A program made the translations under genes and the position numbers. 64,000 nt of DNA, from the NCBI GenBank assembly GCA_937871435.1, contig CALMQM010000122.1, positions 16,302 through 80,301 on the forward strand, in the 5' to 3' direction. The notes under the pieces were generated by a model. The model worked only from the letters and a program-made list of their open reading frames with translations. It did no database searches and was not told the origin of the DNA. The stretch is from an uncultured Bacteroidota bacterium (GTDB taxonomy: Bacteria; Bacteroidota; Bacteroidia; AKYH767-A; 2013-40CM-41-45). Below are positions 9,162 to 17,323 of this stretch, piece by piece; the first letter of the stretch is position 1, and the number at the start of each line of letters is the position of its first letter.

Positions 9162-9971
9162 ATGTCAACGATGAGCAAGATTCTGCTTTCAGAAATCTGG
9201 ATCTACCCTGTCAAATCATTTGGCGGAATTTCTCTGCACCATTCCGAAGTGTTGATTAAAGGACTACGTCATGATCGCAGGTGGATGTTGATTGATTATC
9301 AGAATAATTTTCTTACTCAACGGGAATTTCCACAGATGGCATTGTTTAAAATGCGGTATGAAGAAAATTCTTTTACTGTCAGCTATAAAGGAGATTTAAT
9401 TACGTTGGATCCCGACGCGCCAACTCTTTCTACCGGTATTCGTGCGAAAATATGGAATGACGAAGTAGAGGTGGCTGAGGTCAGTGAATTTCACAGCCAA
9501 TGGATTTCCGAACGTATGGGAATGCAATGTAAGCTGGTTTCTTTTCCTGAAAAAAATACCCGACCGGTCCGGCCCGGATTCAATGTCAACAAAGAAGATG
9601 TGAGTCTGGCGGATGGTTTTCCCTACATGATCATTGGCCAGGCTTCACTTGATGAATTGAATTCAAGAATGAGTGCCGGTTTACCAATGAACCGATTTCG
9701 TCCGAATTTTGTTTTTACCGGAACGCCGGCATTTCAGGAGGATTCATGGAAGCACATTCGTATTGGAAATGTCGATTTCGCTGTGATGAAACCTTGCGAG
9801 CGATGTGTACTTACAACAGTTGATCAGATTACAGGGGAGAAAGGAAAGGAACCATTGGCTACGCTGTCCACATTCCGCAACTTCGATCACAAAGTGTTAT
9901 TCGGGCAAAACATGGTAGCATTGAATGAAGGAACGATAGAGCTTAACGCCGAAATCACTTTGATAAAATAG
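9162..9971 (+). CDS. MOSC domain protein (YcbX/mARC-like)
   Basis: A 269-residue protein with the MOSC N-terminal beta-barrel (IYPVKSFGGISL, GLRHDRRWMLID) followed by the MOSC domain. The segment PCERCVLTTVDQITGEKG contains the cysteine expected to bind molybdenum cofactor in the YcbX/mARC family, whose members reduce N-hydroxylated compounds. It starts 11 bp after the ABC ATPase; a second ATG at 9171 is an alternative start. No ferredoxin domain is fused, so it would need a separate electron donor. Activity is inferred from the family. Confidence 0.85.
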   Translation: MSTMSKILLSEIWIYPVKSFGGISLHHSEVLIKGLRHDRRWMLIDYQNNFLTQREFPQMALFKMRYEENSFTVSYKGDLITLDPDAPTLSTGIRAKIWNDEVEVAEVSEFHSQWISERMGMQCKLVSFPEKNTRPVRPGFNVNKEDVSLADGFPYMIIGQASLDELNSRMSAGLPMNRFRPNFVFTGTPAFQEDSWKHIRIGNVDFAVMKPCERCVLTTVDQITGEKGKEPLATLSTFRNFDHKVLFGQNMVALNEGTIELNAEITLIK

Positions 9972-9975
9972 TTTA

Positions 9976-10704
9976 CTAGCTGAAAATATTGTATTTCAAA
10001 ATACAATAGATTGCTCTGAAGCCGTCTTTCCAGCCGATTTTTTTTCCTTCCAGATAAGTACGACCGTAATACGAAATCCCCACTTCATAAATTCTGATAC
10101 CTTTCACACGTGAAATTTTCGCGGTCACTTCAGGTTCAAAACCAAAACGATTTTCTTTCAATTTGATATTCTTGATAATTTCCGAGCGAAACATTTTGTA
10201 ACACGTTTCCATGTCGGTCAGGTTGAGGTTGGTAAAAGCATTTGAAACAGCAGTAAGAAATTTATTTCCGAGTGAATGCCAGAAGAAAAGGATCCGGTGT
10301 GGATTTCCTCCCATGAATCGAGAACCATATACAACATCCGCGTTTCCGTCTAAAATAGGTTTGAGAAGGTAATTGTATTCAGTTGGATCGTATTCCAGAT
10401 CGGCGTCCTGAATGATGAGTACTTCACCGGTTGCCAACTCAATTCCTTTGTGAATGGCGGCTCCTTTTCCTTTGTTTACTTCCTGATTATACAACCGGAT
10501 ATTTTCTTGACCGTGCTTTGTGATGAAAGTTTCAATGGCGCCTTTCGTGTCATCCGTGGAGCAATCGTTGACAATCACAATTTCCTTTTTCAATCCGTTC
10601 AGCAAAGAAACAGAGCAAACCTTTTCAAGAATGAGATGAATTGTTTTCGCTTCATTGTAAGCAGGGATGATAATAGAAAGTGTCTGTATTGTGGATGATG
10701 TCAT
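9976..10704 (-). CDS. Family 2 glycosyltransferase, DPM1-like
   Basis: A 242-residue soluble GT-A enzyme resembling polyprenyl-phosphate sugar synthases. Visible motifs are SIIIPAYNEAKTI at the start, NDCSTDDT, the substrate loop NKGKGAAIHKG and the metal-binding QDADLEYDP. It has no C-terminal membrane helices, unlike the GT2 at 12621. It lies 17 bp after a GT-C gene on the same strand and is a close paralogue in type and length of the GT2 at 14522. Likely role: making a lipid-linked monosaccharide for the neighbouring GT-C protein; the sugar is unknown. It ends 4 bp from the convergent MOSC gene. Confidence 0.9.
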   Translation of the reverse strand: MTSSTIQTLSIIIPAYNEAKTIHLILEKVCSVSLLNGLKKEIVIVNDCSTDDTKGAIETFITKHGQENIRLYNQEVNKGKGAAIHKGIELATGEVLIIQDADLEYDPTEYNYLLKPILDGNADVVYGSRFMGGNPHRILFFWHSLGNKFLTAVSNAFTNLNLTDMETCYKMFRSEIIKNIKLKENRFGFEPEVTAKISRVKGIRIYEVGISYYGRTYLEGKKIGWKDGFRAIYCILKYNIFS

Positions 10705-10721
10705 AGCGTCGGTAATATAAA

Positions 10722-12611
10722 TTATTTTGGATCGAAAACTTCAATTCTGAAATCATCGATATATACCGGAGCTTCCGTGCCACGGTACCAGATATAAAAC
10801 TCAAAGAAATCTCTGTCGTTGTAAGGGAATGGTGTCATGTATTCAGCAGTTATTTTATTCCATTGTCCGTTTACATGAGGATATTTTTCAAAATCAAAAC
10901 CTTTATACTTGAGATTGTATTTTTTATGCGGCATGGTGATGATGAGAGAGGCCGGATCTTTTTGTATATCACCTGCTGAATAAAAATAAAGGGAAACACG
11001 TAACCAGACATGGTCTTTATTTTCCTTGACAAGTTTAAAATAGGGAATTTTGTATTTGGGAGAAAATCGATGTGCTGAATCCACCCTGAACGAACGTATC
11101 CCGCTATGATGAAATGTTGTGTCAAGTTTATTTTCTACCAAACCGGACATATTTGGTTGGTCGAAATTGAAATATGTCCATTGATAGTGTGTATAGTCTG
11201 AATCGTTGGTGAATCTTTCTGTAGCTTCAATCGACCTTTGTATCTCCATCAGTTTTCTGTCTTCATCGCTCACTTTGGTTTTGAGAAATACTTTTTTGTA
11301 ATAAGCGTAAGTCATTCTGTCATCCGGAATCAGCCAGTTCAGAAATTGCCAGGTCTGGAATAAATTGAGAAAAACAAAAAAACAAATACTGATTAAAGTG
11401 ACTCCTTTCAGAAAAAATTTTCTGGTACTTATATCCTGCAAAATAAATCCAAGCGGCAAAGCCATTACTGCATAGGATTCCGAGAAATACCGCATTCCGA
11501 AACTTCCACCGTTCCACCAGGCTGCCCAACTGGCGAGCAAATAAAAATTAACAGCGGCATACATTACAACAGCCGGCTGAATTTCTTTGTTGTATTTGCG
11601 CAATCTGAACAATCCAATGATTGTGAAAATCAGTACCGGAGTGTACACCAATAAACTCTTTTTGAAACTAAAAAGTACGTTCAGGATGTGTGGTTTTGTA
11701 AAATCAAATCCTTCTGTTCTTTGATAGCTGAAAAAAAGCGGACTACCTGTAACTTTATACCAATAATAAAATTGCGGAATGAATACTAGTATTCCACAAA
11801 GGATCAGCAACCATACATGTGATCTGTATTTTTTGATGAGTTGAATTTTCGCATTGAGTGATTGTTTATCGTACACATTCCATAATAGTGGAATGAGAAG
11901 ACATACAATTTCACTTGGTCTTGACAAAATCATCCATCCCATGACCAATCCACCGGCAATAAGGTAGCGCTTTTTAGGACCATCATGCCATTTGTACACG
12001 CAATACAATAAAACGCTGTATGCGCTGAAAAGCATTGCATGTGGTTGGAGATAATTGTTGATTGCTTCACTATAATAATTTGTTCCAAATGCGGTAATCA
12101 ACAGAGCAGCAGCGGCAATCGTGTCTGGCATGTACCGGAGCAGAACTTTTCTGAGAAAAAACCAGCCAAGCAAGATGTAAATAAATACTCCGCGTCCAAT
12201 CCAAAATTGATATGGAAAAGAAAAACCATCTTTCGGAAAATTCATTTTCTCTGCTTGCATGTTCGCGATGAAAAAGAACGGAGCATATGCGTAAGCGAAG
12301 CCGCAGGTATAATTCAGTACTTTGTTTCCATTCTCCAGATCAAACGCCTGATAAAATGTGGGAGAAGGTTTGTATTTACTGAAAATGGAATCTGTAGTGG
12401 CTCTGTTTTTCATTCCCGGATCCTGATAAATAAAGGTCATCGGGAGATAGAGATAATATGAGGTCACATCGAAAGTCAATTCTTCCTTATAGTAACTGTG
12501 TTGCAAACGAGGAAGACTGAGATGTCCGTATACAATTCCGGCGATTACGATCAGTACCGCAACAAAGGAACGCCAGGAAAATTTGGAGGAAGCAGCAGAC
12601 AGATCGTTCAT
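10722..12611 (-). CDS. GT-C-type membrane glycosyltransferase with C-terminal beta-sandwich
   Basis: A 629-residue integral membrane protein. After a first hydrophobic segment (about 15-35) comes the loop FDVTSYYLYLP with D48, the position of the acidic catalytic residue in GT-C enzymes. Many membrane helices follow to about residue 430, including WAAWWNGGSFGMRYF. The last 170 residues are soluble and beta-rich, ending VYIDDFRIEVFDPK, like carbohydrate-binding jelly-roll modules. It shares these landmarks with the protein at 15377. It is 9 bp downstream of the GT2 at 12621 and probably co-transcribed with it. Substrate and acceptor unknown. Confidence 0.8.
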   Translation of the reverse strand: MNDLSAASSKFSWRSFVAVLIVIAGIVYGHLSLPRLQHSYYKEELTFDVTSYYLYLPMTFIYQDPGMKNRATTDSIFSKYKPSPTFYQAFDLENGNKVLNYTCGFAYAYAPFFFIANMQAEKMNFPKDGFSFPYQFWIGRGVFIYILLGWFFLRKVLLRYMPDTIAAAALLITAFGTNYYSEAINNYLQPHAMLFSAYSVLLYCVYKWHDGPKKRYLIAGGLVMGWMILSRPSEIVCLLIPLLWNVYDKQSLNAKIQLIKKYRSHVWLLILCGILVFIPQFYYWYKVTGSPLFFSYQRTEGFDFTKPHILNVLFSFKKSLLVYTPVLIFTIIGLFRLRKYNKEIQPAVVMYAAVNFYLLASWAAWWNGGSFGMRYFSESYAVMALPLGFILQDISTRKFFLKGVTLISICFFVFLNLFQTWQFLNWLIPDDRMTYAYYKKVFLKTKVSDEDRKLMEIQRSIEATERFTNDSDYTHYQWTYFNFDQPNMSGLVENKLDTTFHHSGIRSFRVDSAHRFSPKYKIPYFKLVKENKDHVWLRVSLYFYSAGDIQKDPASLIITMPHKKYNLKYKGFDFEKYPHVNGQWNKITAEYMTPFPYNDRDFFEFYIWYRGTEAPVYIDDFRIEVFDPK

Positions 12612-12620
12612 CAGGAAAAA

Positions 12621-13571
12621 TTATTGTGAGGATTTCTGATCCGGATCAGGAAGGTTTGTATCTCTTAAAATGTAAAGCGGACGATTTCTGATATTGGAAC
12701 TCATCCGGCTGATGTATTCTCCGATGATTCCGATGCTGATCAGTTGAACACCACCGAGGAATAAAATCGCAAGCATCAGAGAAGCCCATCCGGGAACATA
12801 ATTTTTGGTGATTAGTCGTTCATATAAAGCGTACAGAATAAAAAAGAACGCGATGCCTGAAACAGCAAAACCTGTGAGTGTTGCAAATTTTAAAGGAAGG
12901 TTGGAAAACGATGTGATGCCATCGAGTGCGAAGCGCATCATTTTTTTATACGTATACCCTGATTCCCCGGCATGACGTGTATCCCTGTCGTATTCGATGT
13001 AAGTCTGACGGAACCCAACCCAGGAAATCTGCCCGCGAAGAAATTTTTGTTGCTCCGGCATTTTTCTCAGCACTTCTATCACTTTTGCGTCAATGATGCG
13101 GAAGTCGCCTGTGTCAACCGGGATGGGAATTGAAGTGATTCGTTTTAATGTTCGATAAAAGATTTTTGCAGTAAATTTTTTCAAAAAATTTTCTCCCTCT
13201 CTTGATCTGCGTTTTGCGTAGACAACTTCGTAACCAGCTTTCCATTTTGCATACAATTCAGGAATAAGTTCTGGTGGATCCTGCAAATCAGCATCAATAA
13301 TTACCGCTGCTTTACCACGGCAATAATCCAGTCCGGCAGCAACAGCAATCTGATGTCCGAAATTCCTTGAGAAATCTATGAAGCGAACTTCCGTATGGAT
13401 CTCAGATAGTTTCTTAATGAGATCAATAGAGTTGTCATGACTACCATCGTTGATAAAAATGAATTCCGCATCCACATTCATCCCGGAAATCACTTTACTC
13501 AGTCGATCATACAAGATCTGTATGTTTCCGGATTCGTTGTAAATAGGAAGGATAATGGAAAGGTCTTTCAT
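12621..13571 (-). CDS. Family 2 glycosyltransferase with C-terminal membrane helices (GtrB/ArnC-like)
   Basis: A 316-residue enzyme of the undecaprenyl-phosphate sugar transferase type. Motifs: SIILPIYNESGNI, NDGSHDNS, FSRNFGHQIAVAAGLD, IDADLQDPPEL (metal-binding) and the QQKFLRGQISWVGF region typical of GtrB/DPM1-like enzymes. Two hydrophobic helices follow (about 230-250 and 265-285), then a short cytoplasmic tail. It is likely to transfer a sugar from a nucleotide donor to a polyprenyl phosphate in the inner membrane. It is first of three minus-strand genes (GT2, GT-C, GT2) with gaps of 9 and 17 bp, so a single operon is likely. Confidence 0.92.
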   Translation of the reverse strand: MKDLSIILPIYNESGNIQILYDRLSKVISGMNVDAEFIFINDGSHDNSIDLIKKLSEIHTEVRFIDFSRNFGHQIAVAAGLDYCRGKAAVIIDADLQDPPELIPELYAKWKAGYEVVYAKRRSREGENFLKKFTAKIFYRTLKRITSIPIPVDTGDFRIIDAKVIEVLRKMPEQQKFLRGQISWVGFRQTYIEYDRDTRHAGESGYTYKKMMRFALDGITSFSNLPLKFATLTGFAVSGIAFFFILYALYERLITKNYVPGWASLMLAILFLGGVQLISIGIIGEYISRMSSNIRNRPLYILRDTNLPDPDQKSSQ

Positions 13572-13715
13572 GACTTAAATGAAACGTGAAAATAGAAAAA
13601 ATCCTTGGGATGAAAGGCGAAACCACCTTTAAAAAAGGCTGAATTAGTGCAAAATAAGAGTACAGTTAAATACCGGATTCGACAGGTTCAAACTTTCTGG
13701 TAGAATCAACGTGAA

Positions 13716-14381
13716 TTAGTTGGTGATTTGCATTTCAGGAATATCGCCTTCAATAATTAATTTCCCAGCAGTAGCCTTCCTGATTTCATCCACTGAAACA
13801 CCCGGAGCTCTCTCTAAAAGTCTGAAACCGCCTTCAGGCAGTACATCGAGAACCGCCAATTCCGTTACGATTTTTTTTACACAACGAATTCCGGTAAGTG
13901 GTAAAGTACATTCGGGAAGAAGTTTCGATTCGCCTGCTTTATTTACATGTTGCATAGCAACAATGATATTTTTTGCAGAAGCAACAAGATCCATTGCGCC
14001 ACCCATACCTTTCACCATCTTTCCGGGTATTTTCCAATTGGCGATATCACCATTTTCACTCACTTCCATTGCACCAAGAATGGTAAGATCCACCTTTCCT
14101 GCTCTGATCATTCCGAAGCTCATTGCAGAATCGAAAAATGCAGATCCCGGAACAGTCGTTATTGTTTGCTTCCCTGCATTGATCAGGTCCGGGTCTTCTT
14201 CTCCTTCGAAAGGGAAAGGGCCCATTCCAAGCAAACCATTTTCTGATTGCAATACCACATTCACTCCTTCAGGTAAGAAATTCGCTACCAAAGTGGGGAT
14301 TCCAATCCCAAGATTGACATAAGATCCATCTTTTACTTCTTTAGCTATCCTTTTTGCTATTCCATTTTTATCGAGAGGCAT
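13716..14381 (-). CDS. scoB: 3-oxoacid CoA-transferase subunit B
   Basis: Beta subunit of succinyl-CoA:3-ketoacid CoA-transferase, which activates acetoacetate for ketone-body or branched-chain degradation. The 221-residue chain has the glycine-rich GIGIPT segment, the catalytic glutamate E47 in LQSENGLLG and GGAMDL. The matching alpha subunit, scoA, is not adjacent but 5.4 kb away at 19827-20528 on the same strand, separated by glycosyltransferase genes. A consensus -7 box (TAATTTTG read on this strand, 14406-14413) lies just upstream, so scoB seems to have its own promoter. Identification is secure. Confidence 0.95.
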   Translation of the reverse strand: MPLDKNGIAKRIAKEVKDGSYVNLGIGIPTLVANFLPEGVNVVLQSENGLLGMGPFPFEGEEDPDLINAGKQTITTVPGSAFFDSAMSFGMIRAGKVDLTILGAMEVSENGDIANWKIPGKMVKGMGGAMDLVASAKNIIVAMQHVNKAGESKLLPECTLPLTGIRCVKKIVTELAVLDVLPEGGFRLLERAPGVSVDEIRKATAGKLIIEGDIPEMQITN

Positions 14382-14405
14382 GGCGTTTTAGTTTTCTGGA
14401 AACTT

Positions 14406-14413
14406 CAAAATTA
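14406..14413 (-). promoter_or_regulatory. -7 box TAATTTTG for scoB
   Basis: Read on the minus strand the octamer is TAATTTTG, a full match to TAnnTTTG, 24 bp before the scoB ATG. No TTG element at standard spacing is evident. Confidence 0.4.
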
Positions 14414-14521
14414 AAACTCTTAGCGGTACCTGATCACGAATCAGCAAAATATTCCTCAGGCGGGATCCAGAAATAGGTTTTTATCCGGCACCTTAATATC
14501 TTTAGCACAGATTTACTTTCT

Positions 14522-15235
14522 ATGAAACTGAGTATCATAGTCCCGCTTTACAACGAGCAAGACCTTATCTTACAGGTCTTGAACGAATTATTGAAAGTGA
14601 ACTACCCTGCCTTTTTATCGGATTACGAAATTATAGTAGTGGATGATTGTTCCAGAGACGAGAGTTATAACAGAGTCATGGAATTCACAAAATCTCAGCC
14701 TAAAGTTCATTTGCATAAACACCAGATCAATCAGGGAAAAGGTGCTGCAGTAAGGACCGGAGTTGCCAATGCTTCGGGAGATGTCATATTGATTCAGGAT
14801 GCAGACCTGGAACTCACACCACGGGACATTCCGGATATGTTAGAAGCAAAAAACGAATTGAATGTTCCTTTCATAAACGGGTCAAGGTATTTACCCGGTG
14901 TGAGAAGAACACAAGCTTCGTACAAGCGTTATTTTTTCAATAAACTCTTTACAAATATCGCTTCTGTTCTTATTGATGTCCATTTGACAGATGTCGCGTG
15001 TGGATACAAACTTTTGGATAAATCACTTTTTGACAGATTGAATCTTCGGGAAAATCGCTTTGGCTTTGAAGCAGAATTAATATTAAAATGCGCGCGATTC
15101 CAGAAAAACTGGATTGCAGAAGTTCCTGTACATTATTATCCGAGAAATAAAGGAGAAGGAAAGAAATTGAGAAATATGGATGGTATCCGGATATTTAAAA
15201 CTATTTTGAAATACGGACTTTTAAAAATGAAATAA
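14522..15235 (+). CDS. Family 2 glycosyltransferase, DPM1-like
   Basis: A 237-residue soluble GT-A enzyme starting at ATG 14522 with SIIVPLYNEQDLI, then DDCSRDES, NQGKGAAVRTG and the DxD-type QDADLELTP. It has the same length and arrangement as the GT2 at 9976 and lacks membrane helices. It is the only plus-strand gene inside the 10-kb glycosyltransferase island and lies between scoB and the GT-C at 15377, so it interrupts any read-through from scoA to scoB. TATCTTTA at 14497-14504 is a near-consensus -7 box. Likely a polyprenyl-phosphate sugar synthase; sugar unknown. Confidence 0.9.
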   Translation: MKLSIIVPLYNEQDLILQVLNELLKVNYPAFLSDYEIIVVDDCSRDESYNRVMEFTKSQPKVHLHKHQINQGKGAAVRTGVANASGDVILIQDADLELTPRDIPDMLEAKNELNVPFINGSRYLPGVRRTQASYKRYFFNKLFTNIASVLIDVHLTDVACGYKLLDKSLFDRLNLRENRFGFEAELILKCARFQKNWIAEVPVHYYPRNKGEGKKLRNMDGIRIFKTILKYGLLKMK

Positions 15236-15376
15236 AGAAATTTTAATTTCCTCCGTGAGGCTGTATAAATTAATGATGCGCAATGATTCCATTAAATCTG
15301 ACCGGAAATTTTAAATTAAATTTATTTTGTGAACATTCATGTTGATTGGTATTTATTCAAATCAATCAAGAATAAT

Positions 15377-17215
15377 TTATTTTTCATCCTCAACTTTTAC
15401 TTGTTTTATCTCGATTAAAATATTATCGACATAAAGAGTTTTCCCTCCTTTGTTCCAAATGTAAACTCTTGCTGATTCATTGTCGGGACGATACATGTAT
15501 CGTAAGCGTGTACTTATTTTTTTCCATTCCTTCACCGGCAGAGTATTTTGAGTCAAAATATCTACGGCAAAATATTGAGTAGAACCCGTATCATTGGCAG
15601 TAGAAAAAGTCGCATACAGTTCTTCGGAATTAATTTTTTCGAGACAATAAATATCTGCAGTAACAAAAATACTATCCGCCCACTTTGAGTTGAGATCACG
15701 TGTGGTAAATTCTGTTGGATATGAATAAGGTATCAAATTGTTTAACTCCATGGAATAATTTCCATCTTTCTTCATCTTATCGGTAACGCCTTCAATTCCT
15801 GAATGGTGGAGTTCAAAATCTTCGAAATAAAAATATACTCTGTCCGGTTGTGTTGGCGGAAGATTATAAGGTAGCCCGGCACGCGCACGATCATAGTCAG
15901 GTTGTTGAATATTTGCCCACCACTTACCCTGACTTTCTGTTGCAAAGAATCCAATCCAGTAATTCCTTTTGTTCATTCCATCATAAGAAATCAATCCGTT
16001 TTTGTATTGCCAGTGCTGGAACAGATTGAAGCTGATCAGACACACAATCACAGGAATGAAAATCCATTTCAATACTCTTCTTTGTCCAATCCACTCCAGA
16101 CTTACAGCAAAAGGTAGAGCGAGCATTCCGTACAAATCAACCATTGGTCTTTGACCGAAAGATCCACCATACCACCAGGCCCACCAACTGAAGAAAACAT
16201 AAATGCATATGCAAAGTGTAATGAGAATCCCGGTATTGAACACTCTGATCACGGGTTTCATCAGTAATAAACCTAATATTGACAAACTCATAATCGGCGT
16301 GTACAGCAACCAGCCTTTTTTATAGCTGAATAATCCATCCAGTATATGGGGATCATTAAAAAAGAATCTTTCGGAAGTGTAGGAATAGTAAAACCAATGA
16401 CCTGTTGCAATGTGCCAATAAATCATTTGAGGAATAATGCAGGCGACAATACAAATTAGCAAGAGTACAATGAGAAATTTTTGTTGCCAGAAAAAAATGA
16501 TTTTTTCCTTCAGTGTTTTGAAAGAAAATACATTATAAAAAATAAATGGCAAACTCATCAGGAGCATGGTTGGACGGATCAACGTACTCAAACCAATTAA
16601 TAAACCAACAAGTAGTGTTTTTTTCCATGTGGGATTTTCATGCCATTTGACAGAATAATACAGGAACACTGTGATAATTGAAAATAAATAGGCATGCGAC
16701 ATAGCAGATTCTCGTGTCGTGTACCACACCAGATTCGTTCCAAAATACACACATAACAATGTCAATGCAGTAATTCCGTCACTGAAATAGAGCAACAATA
16801 ATTTTCGCAGATAAAACAATCCAATCAGGAAGTAGAAAAAGCAACTGATGACCAGAACTGTTTGATATGGACGCGAAAATCCATCCGGTGCATAATGAGA
16901 CATGTGTGCATAGCCATGTGCAATCCAGAAGAAAGGCATGTACAATATGCTTAGTCCCATTGTTGTCTTCAATACGTACTTCCCATCCGGAGTAGTTTCA
17001 GGCCAGTATTTAGTACGAAATGCTTCTCTGTCCTGATTGATGAATGATAAAGTCGCATCATGATAAATGAAGAACGCCGGAAGATATCCGTAGTAGGAAA
17101 CCACATCGCTTTCGATTTGATCTCTTCTGTTTTCTGAATTAATAAAAAAGCAGGAAAGCAGAAACACAAAAATGGCCAGAATGGAAATTTTACTTTTCAT
17201 CGAAAATAGAGGCAT
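15377..17215 (-). CDS. GT-C-type membrane glycosyltransferase with C-terminal beta-sandwich
   Basis: A 612-residue paralogue of the protein at 10722. The first loop reads SDVVSYYGYLPAFFIYHD with the acidic D37 at the GT-C catalytic position. Several helices follow, with the shared FSYKKGWLLYTP and WAWWYGGSFGQRP stretches. The C-terminal 150 residues are soluble, start near FYFEDFELHHSGIEG and end TLYVDNILIEI, resembling a carbohydrate-binding beta-sandwich. A second ATG at 17200 (MKSKIS) is an equally plausible start. It is convergent with the GT2 at 14522 and 108 bp downstream of another GT-C gene on the same strand. Substrate unknown. Confidence 0.8.
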   Translation of the reverse strand: MPLFSMKSKISILAIFVFLLSCFFINSENRRDQIESDVVSYYGYLPAFFIYHDATLSFINQDREAFRTKYWPETTPDGKYVLKTTMGLSILYMPFFWIAHGYAHMSHYAPDGFSRPYQTVLVISCFFYFLIGLFYLRKLLLLYFSDGITALTLLCVYFGTNLVWYTTRESAMSHAYLFSIITVFLYYSVKWHENPTWKKTLLVGLLIGLSTLIRPTMLLMSLPFIFYNVFSFKTLKEKIIFFWQQKFLIVLLLICIVACIIPQMIYWHIATGHWFYYSYTSERFFFNDPHILDGLFSYKKGWLLYTPIMSLSILGLLLMKPVIRVFNTGILITLCICIYVFFSWWAWWYGGSFGQRPMVDLYGMLALPFAVSLEWIGQRRVLKWIFIPVIVCLISFNLFQHWQYKNGLISYDGMNKRNYWIGFFATESQGKWWANIQQPDYDRARAGLPYNLPPTQPDRVYFYFEDFELHHSGIEGVTDKMKKDGNYSMELNNLIPYSYPTEFTTRDLNSKWADSIFVTADIYCLEKINSEELYATFSTANDTGSTQYFAVDILTQNTLPVKEWKKISTRLRYMYRPDNESARVYIWNKGGKTLYVDNILIEIKQVKVEDEK

Positions 17216-17323
17216 TATACGTTTAGCCCGGGATGTGTATTTGTGTTTCTTTTGACGACTGCCAAATATAGATAAAATTCAAGAAGAAGAGGTGTACCTT
17301 AGGAGTCTGTGCTACCCTTAAAA

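Noticed and set aside
9987..10008. AT-rich hairpin at the convergent ends of the MOSC and GT2 genes
   Set aside because: Stem TATTGTATTT/AAATACAATA has only a two-base loop and lies in coding sequence of the GT2 gene; termination is possible but not supportable.
13720..14322. 200-codon open frame opposite scoB
   Set aside because: Antisense shadow of a secure enzyme gene; no recognisable domain.
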